Shown: positions 14,814 to 23,934 of the stretch, piece by piece
Position numbering within the stretch: position 1 is the first letter of the stretch
Layout: every line of letters starts with the position of its first letter
NCBI GenBank assembly: GCA_903642265.1
Contig: CAHJWN010000009.1
Coordinates: 1-64,000 of the forward strand
DNA length: 64,000 bases
Origin: Acidobacteriaceae bacterium
GTDB taxonomy: Bacteria; Acidobacteriota; Terriglobia; Terriglobales; Acidobacteriaceae
Reading direction: 5' to 3'
Translations under genes and position numbers: made by a program
Notes under the pieces: model-generated
The model's input: only the letters and a program-made list of their open reading frames with translations
Database searches by the model: none
What the model was told of the DNA's origin: nothing

Positions 14814-17153
14814 ATGCCGCAACATTGGGGACGCAAAGAGACGATTATCTGGCCGCCGCACGCTCCGATTGTGAGCTACGGCGCGATTGTTGCCGCGCTT
14901 CTACTCACCTGTTTTTTCATGTGGGAACGGCTCAACTTCAAGATGTCTCCGCTTCAGCAGAGCTACATCACAGAGTACGTTCGTTCAGAAGTCGGAGCCA
15001 CGTTCAAAGCACATCAGAGCTACAAGCTGGTGATGCTGGCTGGCGGGAAGGTGAAGCCCCGTCTGGCTTTGCCTGTGGACTTGACGAACGGAAAGACCAC
15101 GCTCCCGAATGGCAGGACGGTACCTATCGGCCTTTCGGAGCTGGCCGTTGCCCAGGGCTACTCGTGGTTCTATCGTGCTCGGGAAGCGAAGCTACCGGAC
15201 GCCGGGATGCATCGCTGGCTACAGGGTGCGGTCTACGGAAACCAAGGCCTCGCAGAAATGTTTCAGGTCAGCTTCATCGGTGGTGGCGTGTGCCTCGCCG
15301 TTATGCTTTGGTTCGCTATTCCGAAAGACCTGAAAAGGTTCCGGCAGATGAAATACGGCCGAGTTCTGCGCGGCCCGAACATGCTTACCCCGAAGGCTTT
15401 CAACGATGAGTATGAGGAGTCCAAAGCGTTGCAATGGACGTGGACTCGCCTGCAAAGACTGACTCCTTGTGTCACCTTCCCCCAGGTGCAGCGCGGGATG
15501 TTCGCTGGCAAGTTCGAGGCTCATATGCTCCGCAAGCTGCTTCCGACCGTGACGAAGAGAATCGTTCCCCAGCCAACTGAGGGCATCGGTTTCAAGACAA
15601 CTGAGCTGAAGAAGATGATGCGAATTCCAGAGCGGAAAGAGGCGCAGCACATTCAGCTTATGGGTGATACAGGGGTTGGGAAGACTCAATTAATCATGCA
15701 AATCCTGCGGCAGATTCGTGACAGAGGAGACTCTGCCATCGTCTACGACCCAGCCTGCGAGTACATACAGAGGTTCTATGACGAGAAGCGCGGCGATATC
15801 GTACTCAACCCGCTAGACGAGCGGTGTCCCTATTGGGGACCGGCTCAGGAGATGGGATCGAACGCCGAGGCCGATGCCATCGCAGCCTCGCTCTATTCGC
15901 CCGCGACCGACGCCAAAGACGAGTTCTTTCACCAGACCCCGGCGCAGATATTCGCGCACCTATTAAAGCGCGGTCCGACGCCCAAGATGCTCGCCGAGTG
16001 GATGGCCGACGCCGACAAGCTGGAGGAGCTGGTGAAGGGAACTGAGATGAGTTTTTACATTGACCGGAAGGCCGGACCGCAGCGGGCCGGAGTCCTTGCC
16101 TCTCTCGGGTTGGTCGCGAAGTCATTTCGGCTCCTGCCCGAGAAGGGGCAGGCTAGAACGGAATGGAATGCCCGGACGTGGGCCAGGGAACGGCGCGGCT
16201 GGATCTTCATTACGTCTCGGCCGCCAGAGCGTGAAACCCTCCGGCCTTTGCATTCTCTCTGGATCGATCTGCTGGTGATGCGGCTCCTTTCCGCGCCGCA
16301 GCTAGGACAACGGCACGTCTGGTTTGTGATTGATGAGTTGGCTAGTCTCCAGAAACTCCCGCAGCTCCACACGGCCATTACCGAGAACCGGAAGAGCAAG
16401 AATCCGCTGGTACTTGGATTCCAGGGCAAGGCGCAGCTTGAGGTCATTTACGGTCATCTGGCCGAGGTCATGCTGTCCCAGCCCGCGACCAAAATTTATA
16501 TGAAGACCGCCGAGCCGAAAGCAGCGGAGTGGATATCCGAGGCCATCGGCAAAGTCGAAATCGAGCGCGTCAAGGAGACCAAGTTTGACGGTTCGAGGTC
16601 AGGGAAGAACTTCACCATCGACCGGCAGATCGAGCCGCTGGTCATGGGTTCAGAGATCACCGGCCTCGACGACCGTCACGCTTATTTGAAGCTGGGGAAC
16701 AACGTCGCCCGCTTCGACTTCGACTACATCGACCTTCCCACGCCCACAGTTGGTTTCTTGTCCCGCAAGTACGCGGACGGTGGCATGAGCTTCAATCCTG
16801 ACACCCTGGAGCCGCGCAATCCGCAGCCATCCAGCACGGCGGAAGAAGAGCCGGTCGAGCAGCCGACCGCAACAGCGGCAGCCAAAGGTCCAGCCCAGAC
16901 CGGCAACGTAAATCCGTCCCCTCTGGCGCAAGGAAAGAAGCCAGGGCCGATTCCTTGGCCGAAGAATGCCGCCCAGGAACTGGCGCGCGCCGGCGAAAAG
17001 AACCGGCCCGCGCCTGCACTCGAATCCGAAGTCGAACCAAGCCTTGCGACAGCCCAGCAGGAGGAGACTGAGCTTGTGCAGCGGCTCCTCGCAGCAAAGC
17101 ACCACGTAGAACACATCGAGGTAGACGCACCCTCGCTTGAATTGAGGCCCTAA
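14814..17153 (+). CDS. TrwB/TraD-family type IV coupling protein
   Basis: 779 residues from ATG 14814. Two membrane segments (SYGAIVAALLLTCFFMW near residues 20-40 and VSFIGGGVCLAVMLWFAI near 150-170) anchor a cytoplasmic DNA-pumping ATPase: Walker A GDTGVGKT at about 283-290 and Walker B-like HVWFVIDELASLQKL. The C-terminal 100 residues are Pro/Ala/Glu rich, a likely substrate-docking tail. Coupling proteins hand the relaxase-DNA complex to the secretion channel. It lies between the accessory and relaxase genes with 3-bp gaps, so the three are one operon. The long periplasmic loop (about 110 residues) is larger than in TrwB. Confidence 0.92.
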   Translation: MPQHWGRKETIIWPPHAPIVSYGAIVAALLLTCFFMWERLNFKMSPLQQSYITEYVRSEVGATFKAHQSYKLVMLAGGKVKPRLALPVDLTNGKTTLPNGRTVPIGLSELAVAQGYSWFYRAREAKLPDAGMHRWLQGAVYGNQGLAEMFQVSFIGGGVCLAVMLWFAIPKDLKRFRQMKYGRVLRGPNMLTPKAFNDEYEESKALQWTWTRLQRLTPCVTFPQVQRGMFAGKFEAHMLRKLLPTVTKRIVPQPTEGIGFKTTELKKMMRIPERKEAQHIQLMGDTGVGKTQLIMQILRQIRDRGDSAIVYDPACEYIQRFYDEKRGDIVLNPLDERCPYWGPAQEMGSNAEADAIAASLYSPATDAKDEFFHQTPAQIFAHLLKRGPTPKMLAEWMADADKLEELVKGTEMSFYIDRKAGPQRAGVLASLGLVAKSFRLLPEKGQARTEWNARTWARERRGWIFITSRPPERETLRPLHSLWIDLLVMRLLSAPQLGQRHVWFVIDELASLQKLPQLHTAITENRKSKNPLVLGFQGKAQLEVIYGHLAEVMLSQPATKIYMKTAEPKAAEWISEAIGKVEIERVKETKFDGSRSGKNFTIDRQIEPLVMGSEITGLDDRHAYLKLGNNVARFDFDYIDLPTPTVGFLSRKYADGGMSFNPDTLEPRNPQPSSTAEEEPVEQPTATAAAKGPAQTGNVNPSPLAQGKKPGPIPWPKNAAQELARAGEKNRPAPALESEVEPSLATAQQEETELVQRLLAAKHHVEHIEVDAPSLELRP

Positions 17154-17156
17154 GCC

Positions 17157-20100
17157 ATGCTGACCATTTCTAAAGCCCTCAGCTCCGGTCAGGCCAAGAG
17201 TTATCACAAGCTGGAGTTCACGTCTGAAACTCAGAACTATTACAAGCAAGGCGACACAGTGAAGGGAGAGTGGCAGGGCAAACTCTCCGCTTCACTCGGC
17301 CTCTCGGGTGAGGTTGCGCCATTGGAGTTCTCCCGTCTTGCAGACGGCCAGCATCCGCAGACCGAGGAGCAACTCGTAAAGCACCGCCCCGCCCAGGAGT
17401 ACAGCAATGCGGACGGCACGACGACTAAAGCCGTTGAGCATCGGGCAGGGTGGGATGCGACCTTTTCCGCTCCAAAGTCTGTATCTCTGACCTCCCTTGT
17501 CGGCGGCGATGAGCGAGTGCGGGAGGCACATCGGGAGGCAGTGACGACCGCCCTTTCGGAGCTGGAGAGGTACACTCAAGCGCGGATCGGCGGGAACAAC
17601 CCAGCCGAGACGACTGGCAAGTTCATCGCGGCAAAGTTTGAGCACGACACGGCCCGCCCGGTGGACGGCTACGCCGCTCCCCAGCTCCACACCCACGCCG
17701 TAATCTTCAACGTCACCGAACGGACGGACGGGTCTACCCGCGCGGTCCAGCCCCGGGGACTCTTCGAGAGCCAACAGTTCGCAACGGCGGTTTACCAGTC
17801 GGAGCTTACGAACAGGCTCATCAAACTTGGCTATGAACTGGAGACGGGGCGGAGTGGCGCCCCTGAGATCAAAGGCTACTCCCAGGAGTACCTTGATGCC
17901 TCCAGCCCACGCTCACAGCAGATCAAGGAACACCTGGAAAAGATCGGGCGAACCGGGCCGGAAGCCGCCGAGGTCGCCGCGCATTCGACCCGCGACCGTA
18001 AGCAGGTTTTGACCCCCGACCAGGTATTAGAAGCCCACCGGGAAGTGGCTTCCGACTTCGGCAATCAGCCCCAGCAGGTCGTTGCCGCCGCTCAGCAACG
18101 AGCCGAGCGGCAACAGCAAACGCCCCAAGCGACGGAAAAAACCAATACCCAGGCGAAAGAAGCGGTGACCTTCGCCAGGGAACGCATCTTCGAGCGTGAG
18201 GCTGTAGCCGACGAACGAGCCATCATGCGGGATGCGCTACGCCGCAGCTTCGGAGAGGCAAGTTATTCCGAGGTCCGGGCCGAGTTTGAGGCGAGGCGGA
18301 CGGCAGGCAGCTTTTGCAGTGTCCAGGCGGACAAGTACGACTCCGGCCGAAAGTTCACAACGCCCGAGACCATCGCCGCCGAACGCGCCAACGTCGCGTA
18401 TGTTCTGGAAGGCCGGAACACCGTCGCGCCCATCCTCAGCGCCGAGGTTGCAAGAGAAAAAGCCAACTCGCGGGACTTCTTAAACGATTCCCAGCGCAAT
18501 GCCATCGAGCAGGTTCTAAACTCCACCGACCGTATTCACGGTCTACAGGGTTTAGCCGGAACGGGGAAGACGACGACTCTTCAGACCATCAGGGAAGGCG
18601 CGGAATCGAGCGGGTACAAGGTCGAGGGCTTTGCCCCAACTTCGAAAGCTGCGGGGCAGCTCCGCGAGGCGGGGATTGAAGCCACGACTCTCCAGAGCTT
18701 TCTTGCCCGAGGCGACAACCACCCCAGCGCGGACCCTGCCACCCGACATCTCTACATGCTGGACGAGTCCAGCCTTGCCAGCAGCCGTCAGATGCGAGCC
18801 TTCCTCGATAAGTTGAACCCCGAGGACCGCGTTCTCGTGATCGGCGACACTCGCCAGCATCAGGGCGTCGATGCTGGCCGACCCTTCCAGCAGATGCAGG
18901 AGGCCGGGATGCAGACCGCCCAGCTCGACAAGATCATGCGTCAGAAGGACCCCGAGCTGCTAAAAGCGGTCCAGCATCTTGCGACCGGCGAGACTGAGAA
19001 AGGCGTCGCGTTGCTGGCCGAGCAGGGCCGCATCACCGAGATTCGAAACTCCCAAGACCGTGTTTCCGCTATTGCGAAGGACTACGCCGCCTCTCCCCAA
19101 AACACCATCATTGTCTCCCCCGACAACAAGAGCCGACAGCAGATCAATGAGGCCGTGCGCGGCGAGATGCGGCAGAATGGCACCCTGGCCGATGATGGAC
19201 GCGAGTTCCGCACCCTTTCATTCCGCTCCGATATGACCGGAGCCGACCGCACATGGGCCGCGCAGTACCGGCCTGGAGAAATCGTCCAGTACACCACTGG
19301 TAGCAAGGTTGAAGGGATGGAACGCGACAGCTTTGCTACCGTCCGTTCTGTCAATGCCAGAGCCAATACGGTTACGGTGGACCTAGACAGCGGATCGAGC
19401 GTGACTTATGACCCGCGCCGGTTGCGCGGCGTCAACGTCTACACCGAAACCACCCGAGAGTTCACCACTGGAGACCGAATTCAGTTCACCGCTCCAGACA
19501 GAAACCTTAGAGTGGCAAACCGCGATCTAGGAACGGTGAGGAGCCTTAAAGACGGAAAAATCACTGTGCGTATGGACGGGAAAGAGGAGCGTACCGTCAC
19601 CTTCGACCCCAAAGAATACCGGCAGTTCGACCATGGCTACGCCGTGACCTCGCACAGCTCCCAGGGGCTTACGGCTGGCCGGGTGATTGCCAATATCGAC
19701 ACCGATTCAGCGCGAAGCCTCATCAACACCCGGCTGGCCTACGTCTCCATCTCACGCGCGTCAGACGATGCCCGCATTTACACAAACAACGCAGAGACGT
19801 TGGGTGAGCGGCTGGCGACCGACATCTCCAAAACCGCCGCCGTGGACTTCCGCCCACCGAGCCCAACCGAGCAGGCGCGTGAAGCCGTCCAGGCGTTCCG
19901 AGCCAACGAACCGGGGAAGGCCACGGAAATATTGCAGGAGCAGGGCCGGGTCTATGAATACGCAAACGCAGACAGCCGTCTTGCGGCAGTCGCACAGGAT
20001 TATGTGGCCCGCCCGGATCGGACCGTGATCGTAGCGCCCGACCCCGCCGACCGTCAGGAGCTTACGCAGCTCATCCGCGCGGACCTCCAGGCCCAAGGCA

Positions 20101-20843
20101 GGATCCGGGACGAAAGCCGCTCCGTGCCCGTCCTGGTCGAACAGGAGTTCTCCAATAAGAAACTGGCAGCGAACTACCAGCCCGGCGACGAGATCCACTA
20201 CAAGACCGGGAGTCCGATCGCAGAGGGCATTCCGAACAACAGCGCGGCTACCGTGCTCTCGGTGGACGGCAATAAGAACGTCCTTACGGTCGAAACTCAC
20301 GAAGGCGAACAGGTCTCCTACAACCCCGCCCAGCTCAGACGACAGACCGCAGAGAGCACCGTCTACCGCGAGGAGACCCGCGAGCTGGCAGAGGGCGACC
20401 GCATTGCGTTCACCACCACCGACCGTCAGAGCGGCGTCCGGTCTGGCGACTTCGCCACGGTCGAACGAATCGGCGATGACAACTCCATTTCAGCCAGGCT
20501 CGACAGCGGCAGGGCCGTCGAGTTAGACGCCGAAAAGGCCCGGCACATCGACTATGGCTACACCGTCGAAAGCGCCCAACATCTCTCCGCAGACCGGCTC
20601 ATCCTCACCGGAGAAAACAGTCAACTCGCGGGGCAACAGGAGGCCCTGACGAAGCTCAACCCTCACACCCGCGAGGTTGGAATCTACACGTCGGACGGCA
20701 CAAACCCCTTGCAACAAGCGCAAGGAGTCGCTACAGACGTGCAGGTCGCACAGGAAGGGTTCTCCATTGATTCAGCTCTCAGCAACGTACCGGAGCCGAC
20801 TGTCCCTCAGATTGATTTTGAGGGATTCGGACTCGGACTCTAA
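17157..20843 (+). CDS. MobF (TrwC-like) conjugative relaxase-helicase
   Basis: 1228 residues. The N-terminal relaxase domain has Tyr candidates Y16 and Y28/Y29 before GEWQGKL, and the metal-binding histidines H163 (EHDTAR), H178 and H180 (PQLHTHAVIFN). A RecD/TraI-type helicase follows: Walker A GLAGTGKTT 465-473, Walker B YMLDESS about 533-539, and the final helicase motif VTSHSSQGLTA around 830-840. It nicks oriT, stays bound to the strand and unwinds it. Longer than TrwC (966 residues): residues about 922-1150 are a degenerate second copy of residues about 615-850 without Walker A. ATG 17157 lies 3 bp after the coupling-protein gene. Confidence 0.95.
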   Translation: MLTISKALSSGQAKSYHKLEFTSETQNYYKQGDTVKGEWQGKLSASLGLSGEVAPLEFSRLADGQHPQTEEQLVKHRPAQEYSNADGTTTKAVEHRAGWDATFSAPKSVSLTSLVGGDERVREAHREAVTTALSELERYTQARIGGNNPAETTGKFIAAKFEHDTARPVDGYAAPQLHTHAVIFNVTERTDGSTRAVQPRGLFESQQFATAVYQSELTNRLIKLGYELETGRSGAPEIKGYSQEYLDASSPRSQQIKEHLEKIGRTGPEAAEVAAHSTRDRKQVLTPDQVLEAHREVASDFGNQPQQVVAAAQQRAERQQQTPQATEKTNTQAKEAVTFARERIFEREAVADERAIMRDALRRSFGEASYSEVRAEFEARRTAGSFCSVQADKYDSGRKFTTPETIAAERANVAYVLEGRNTVAPILSAEVAREKANSRDFLNDSQRNAIEQVLNSTDRIHGLQGLAGTGKTTTLQTIREGAESSGYKVEGFAPTSKAAGQLREAGIEATTLQSFLARGDNHPSADPATRHLYMLDESSLASSRQMRAFLDKLNPEDRVLVIGDTRQHQGVDAGRPFQQMQEAGMQTAQLDKIMRQKDPELLKAVQHLATGETEKGVALLAEQGRITEIRNSQDRVSAIAKDYAASPQNTIIVSPDNKSRQQINEAVRGEMRQNGTLADDGREFRTLSFRSDMTGADRTWAAQYRPGEIVQYTTGSKVEGMERDSFATVRSVNARANTVTVDLDSGSSVTYDPRRLRGVNVYTETTREFTTGDRIQFTAPDRNLRVANRDLGTVRSLKDGKITVRMDGKEERTVTFDPKEYRQFDHGYAVTSHSSQGLTAGRVIANIDTDSARSLINTRLAYVSISRASDDARIYTNNAETLGERLATDISKTAAVDFRPPSPTEQAREAVQAFRANEPGKATEILQEQGRVYEYANADSRLAAVAQDYVARPDRTVIVAPDPADRQELTQLIRADLQAQGRIRDESRSVPVLVEQEFSNKKLAANYQPGDEIHYKTGSPIAEGIPNNSAATVLSVDGNKNVLTVETHEGEQVSYNPAQLRRQTAESTVYREETRELAEGDRIAFTTTDRQSGVRSGDFATVERIGDDNSISARLDSGRAVELDAEKARHIDYGYTVESAQHLSADRLILTGENSQLAGQQEALTKLNPHTREVGIYTSDGTNPLQQAQGVATDVQVAQEGFSIDSALSNVPEPTVPQIDFEGFGLGL

Positions 20844-20883
20844 GCACCGTAACCGGGCTCCCCGTAGTCCAGAAAGAAGTCGC

Positions 20884-22356
20884 ATGAACCGCTCCCCAAA
20901 ACTCACCGCCGCCCTAAGCGTCCTGTTGGTCTCATCGACCTACGGACAAAGCCACCGAACGACGGTGCTTTCAGATAACGACATCGAGCTTGAGGTACAG
21001 CAGGCGCTTGCCGATGGTGCCTTCAACGGCTCCAGCATCCAGTCCTCCGTCAGCGCGGGTGTCGTCAAGCTGTACGGCAACGTCCGCACCAACGACGAGA
21101 AGACGCTTGCCGAAGCCAAGATCACGACTCTGCGAGGCGTCAAAAGCATCAACGACTTGCTGACTGTGATCGACCGGACCACGGCTCCCATCGCAGCCGC
21201 GAACCCCGTTCTCGCCGCTTCCAAGCCCGTAACCGTTCCCCGAGGAACGACCATCCCCATCCGGCTCTCCGGTGAGATCGACACCAAAACTGCTAACGCA
21301 GGGGACACCTTCACCGGCACCACAGCCGCCAACGTGAGCAACGCCGGAACGACCGTCATTCCTAGCGGAACGCCAGTGACGGGACGGGTTGTCGAGGTCA
21401 AAGCAGCAGGCCGCCTGAGTGGAGCTGCTCTGCTTACTATCGAGCTGGTCAGCATCAAGCTACCTGCCCCAGGTGGACAGCAGCAGGACGTATCCATTGT
21501 CACCAAACAGCTCTCTAGCAAAGACAAGGGTAATGGCACTGGGACTGCCACGAAAACAGCAGGAGGAGCCGGTCTGGGAGCTGTAATCGGAGCTATCGCT
21601 GGAGGTGGACGCGGGGTAGGAATCGGAGCTGTCAGCGGCGGGGCCGTCGGGCTGGGAGCCAGCGCACTTACCCCCAGCAAGCAGATCGACCTCAAGCCCG
21701 AGGCCCTTTTACAGTTCCAGACAGATGCAGCCTTTGACGTGCCGACCACCGTGCCGACGACCACACCGGCATCACCTGCTCTGGCCGTCCGCTCCAACGC
21801 CAGCTCAGGCGCAGCCGCGAGCATACCTAATCAGGCAGATCCCTACACCTTTGATATCCTCGGCCTCAAACTCGGCATGACAGCGAAAGAAGCCTCTGCA
21901 GCGATCAGCAGCCGAGTGCCACAGATCTCCAAATCCGCATTCGAGCCAGGACAGCCGCAGTTCACGCCGACTGCCCGCTACACTCAGGCTTTCTCGGCGA
22001 ATGGACCTCAGTTCAAAGTGCTGGTCACTTTCACGGAGAGCTACCCTTATAACCCCCAGCGCCCCGAACAACTCACCAGCATTTTCTATACGGCCATGAC
22101 TCCTACCGCAGCCGACAGGGGCCGCTTCGAGCAATCGGTTCTGACGAAGTACGGTCAGCCAGTCCGCTACGTCAAAGGCGATTCCGCTGCTTGGTGCAAT
22201 GTCGGCACGCTCAACAGCCCCGGGGTCTACATCTGCGCACCCAATTCACCAAACCTTCTTCTGAAAGGCAGCGGGTTAATACTAGGAGATAACAGCGTGG
22301 CTCTGCGGGAACGTGCCGCTTGGAATGCACAAACGACAAGTGCGCCTCCCATTTAG
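20884..22356 (+). CDS. secreted BON-domain / glycine-zipper protein
   Basis: 490 residues from ATG 20884. Signal peptide (LTAALSVLLVSSTYGQ), then a BON domain at about residues 30-100 (NDIELEVQQALADGAF, VSAGVVKLYGNVRTNDEKTLAEAKI, GVKSINDLL), a middle beta-rich domain (VPRGTTIPIRLSGEIDTKT, IPSGTPVTGRVVEVKAAGR), a glycine-zipper stretch (GGAGLGAVIGAIAGGGRGVG) and a unique C-terminal part with two Cys. BON domains bind phospholipid or help outer-membrane stability. It follows the relaxase by 40 bp on the same strand, so it may be transcribed with it. Its link to conjugation is not known. A long antisense frame here is a shadow. Confidence 0.75.
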   Translation: MNRSPKLTAALSVLLVSSTYGQSHRTTVLSDNDIELEVQQALADGAFNGSSIQSSVSAGVVKLYGNVRTNDEKTLAEAKITTLRGVKSINDLLTVIDRTTAPIAAANPVLAASKPVTVPRGTTIPIRLSGEIDTKTANAGDTFTGTTAANVSNAGTTVIPSGTPVTGRVVEVKAAGRLSGAALLTIELVSIKLPAPGGQQQDVSIVTKQLSSKDKGNGTGTATKTAGGAGLGAVIGAIAGGGRGVGIGAVSGGAVGLGASALTPSKQIDLKPEALLQFQTDAAFDVPTTVPTTTPASPALAVRSNASSGAAASIPNQADPYTFDILGLKLGMTAKEASAAISSRVPQISKSAFEPGQPQFTPTARYTQAFSANGPQFKVLVTFTESYPYNPQRPEQLTSIFYTAMTPTAADRGRFEQSVLTKYGQPVRYVKGDSAAWCNVGTLNSPGVYICAPNSPNLLLKGSGLILGDNSVALRERAAWNAQTTSAPPI

Positions 22357-22582
22357 AGATATAAAATTTTATGCTTTTATAAATATAATCGCCGTCGAGA
22401 GAGCTGGGGGAATGTGGGAGACGCCAGTAGCATCGGCGTCTTCCAAGGAGCGGTGTGAAGGGTGGGAAACGGTTTTATCGTTTTCCATGCTTTGCACCGC
22501 CCCGGCATTTCCACGGCTCTGCTTTTCCTGGGGAGATCGAAAACGGATCCTTGACACAGTGTCCCAAGGTGCTGCCGCAGAG
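22357..22582. other. AT-rich junction after the transfer module
   Basis: 226 bp without a gene. It begins with a markedly AT-rich block (22355-22390) containing the palindrome ATAAAATTTTAT at 22361-22372, unlike the GC-rich surroundings, and contains the strong hairpin at 22415-22445. This marks the boundary between the conjugation module and the cargo genes. Confidence 0.5.
22415..22445. terminator. strong hairpin terminator candidate
   Basis: TGGGAGACGCC (22415-22425) pairs with GGCGTCTTCCA (22435-22445) around a 9-base loop: an 11-bp stem with one G-T wobble. No long T-run follows on either strand. It lies between the end of the plus-strand transfer operon and the 3' end of a minus-strand gene, so it may serve both directions. 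Confidence 0.55.
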
Positions 22583-22930
22583 CTATGGCCTGCGTCTTGC
22601 GGTAAGACGATCCAGCTTCTCGCCCCTCCTTATCCTGGCAGCCTGCTTATGTAGATGGGCCACTGGATTCTCAGGGCCGCCCTCGTTATCGTCCTCAGCA
22701 TCCTCGTTCGACTTCTCCTCAAGAACGTGTTCTACCTGAGGTTGCGCCATGACGCTAAGCTCTTGCAACGCGTTTCCCAACGATACGGAACTTGGGTAGA
22801 AACCCCAGTTGCTCTTGCCTTGCCTTTTTCGTCGTCGCCATCGATATCGTTGAAAAAAGAAAGCAATGGCAATAAAAGCGCAGAACAAACAGAGCCCGCC
22901 AAGGAGCATACCGTCCAGATTCTGTTTCAC
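22583..22930 (-). CDS. small single-pass membrane protein, unknown
   Basis: 115 residues if read from GTG 22930, which has GAGGA 5 bp upstream; the frame is open to a GTG at 22975. One membrane helix at about residues 6-25 (DGMLLGGLCLFCAFIAIAFFF), then a basic stop-transfer RYRWRRRKRQGK and a hydrophilic acidic stretch (EEKSNEDAEDDNEGGPENP). No family is recognised. Base composition and the sensible topology make it more likely than the overlapping plus-strand frame. Confidence 0.5.
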   Translation of the reverse strand: MKQNLDGMLLGGLCLFCAFIAIAFFFQRYRWRRRKRQGKSNWGFYPSSVSLGNALQELSVMAQPQVEHVLEEKSNEDAEDDNEGGPENPVAHLHKQAARIRRGEKLDRLTARRRP

Positions 22931-23018
22931 TTGTGTCCTCACAGTTCGTCTAACAGGCGTGACTAAGCGCCGCACGCAAGAGCGTGGTGATCACTTCATG
23001 CGGCTGTCGTCTGGCTGT

Positions 23019-23363
23019 TTAGGCGAACAAGGGCGGAGGCGGTCTTTGGAAAAGCGAGGGGCGGCAGGTCAACGGTCGAGCACTTGGCTCTTCTAGTGAG
23101 CCAGGCAACCATGAAGCCGTTTGTCTCTCAATGATCCCAAATAGGAACAGAGGCAACAAGAGAATCGTTGCGAGCACTGTTCCATGGTGGGTCTGAGGAT
23201 GAGGAATCAGCAGTGCAAGCAATAAGGTGACCGTCACTGTCAGCAGGACGATTGTTCGGAACCACCTTTTTTCCTCGCGGGCATCCATTGCGCTCCAGTA
23301 TATAGAAGCGTCTTCCGTGTCAGCTGAGACGCGAAACGCTTCCAAACGAGCAGTCGTTAGCAT
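23019..23363 (-). CDS. two-helix membrane protein, unknown
   Basis: 114 residues if started at ATG 23363; the frame is open to 23528. A charged N-terminal part (EAFRVSADTEDASIYWSAMDAREEKRW) is followed by two membrane helices, FRTIVLLTVTVTLLLALLIP and GTVLATILLLPLFLFGIIE, and a Pro/Arg-rich tail. The start has no clear ribosome site, so a leaderless transcript is possible. No homologue recognised. Confidence 0.45.
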   Translation of the reverse strand: MLTTARLEAFRVSADTEDASIYWSAMDAREEKRWFRTIVLLTVTVTLLLALLIPHPQTHHGTVLATILLLPLFLFGIIERQTASWLPGSLEEPSARPLTCRPSLFQRPPPPLFA

Positions 23364-23496
23364 CGACCGAATCAAGACACTATACTGCATTATCTTATTC
23401 ATAAGAAAAGACTTATGTCTGATAAGCCTCCTTACGTATAGTCGATCGCGGGTAATGGCATTATCGGACGCAAGGCTCCCAAGAATGCAAACAGTT

Positions 23497-23520
23497 GATC
23501 CTCCGCGGACGCGCAGGATC
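23497..23520 (-). terminator. hairpin after HU gene, copy 1
   Basis: GATCCT and AGGATC arms with an inner GCG/CGC pairing, 24 bp downstream of the first HU-like gene. The equivalent place behind the second HU copy (37262-37285) has the same length and the same outer stem, so the element is conserved between the duplicates. Confidence 0.4.
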
Positions 23521-23544
23521 GCTTTCACTGCTCTGATGGACTCG

Positions 23545-23922
23545 TTACTTCGTCGGTGCGATCAGGTCCTTGGCTGCCTTCGCAACGCGGAACTTGACGG
23601 CCGTTTTGGCTTTGATCTTGATGGCTTCACCTGTCTGAGGGTTACGGCCGATGCGAGCTGCACGTTGAGCCTTCACCAGCTTCCCGAGGCTTGGAATCGT
23701 GAACTCGCCGTTCTTCTTGGTTTCCTGGATAGCAGTTGTCGCGAGTAAATCAAAGAATGCTGCAGTCTGCTTCGAGGACAACTCCATCTTCTCTGCGAGC
23801 AATTTGACTAGCTCCGACTTCGTCATCTTCTTGATGGAAGTCGTCTTCTTCGCTGGAGCGGCGCTGGTCTTTGCTGCCATCGGCGCAGCAGTCTTCTTTG
23901 CGGGTGCTTTCTTCGTTGCCAT
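23545..23922 (-). CDS. HU-family DNA-binding protein with histone-like tail, copy 1
   Basis: 125 residues. Residues 1-32 are a Lys/Ala/Pro-rich tail with KKAPAKK-type repeats, like eukaryotic histone H1 tails; residues about 33-125 are a complete HU/IHF domain (MTKSELVKLLAEKMELSSKQ, GEFTIPSLGKLVKAQRAARIGRNPQTGE, KAKTAVKFRVAKAAKDL). HU proteins bend and compact DNA. It differs from the second copy (37302-37679) at only 8 of 125 residues. Next upstream in the same direction is a small basic protein gene that is also duplicated. A plasmid-encoded nucleoid protein may silence or stabilise the plasmid in new hosts. Confidence 0.92.
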   Translation of the reverse strand: MATKKAPAKKTAAPMAAKTSAAPAKKTTSIKKMTKSELVKLLAEKMELSSKQTAAFFDLLATTAIQETKKNGEFTIPSLGKLVKAQRAARIGRNPQTGEAIKIKAKTAVKFRVAKAAKDLIAPTK

Positions 23923-23934
23923 GAAATCCTCAAG

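Noticed and set aside
14677-15409. 241-residue plus-strand frame overlapping the trwA- and trwB-like genes
   Set aside because: Different frame from both real genes, Arg/Ser/Gly-rich shadow composition.
16650-17249. Minus-strand frames over the end of the coupling protein
   Set aside because: Antisense of a Pro/Ala-rich coding tail; no start site, no domain.
20940-21824. 294-residue minus-strand open frame
   Set aside because: It is the antisense of the BON/glycine-zipper gene, whose signal peptide and domains are clear; the frame is Pro/Ala/Ser low complexity.
22655-22966. Plus-strand frame opposite the small membrane protein gene
   Set aside because: Less protein-like than the minus strand, which has a clear TM helix and stop-transfer sequence; kept as uncertain only in the minus-strand entry.
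23227-23748. 173-residue plus-strand frame across the HU end
   Set aside because: Antisense to the HU gene, no conserved pattern.
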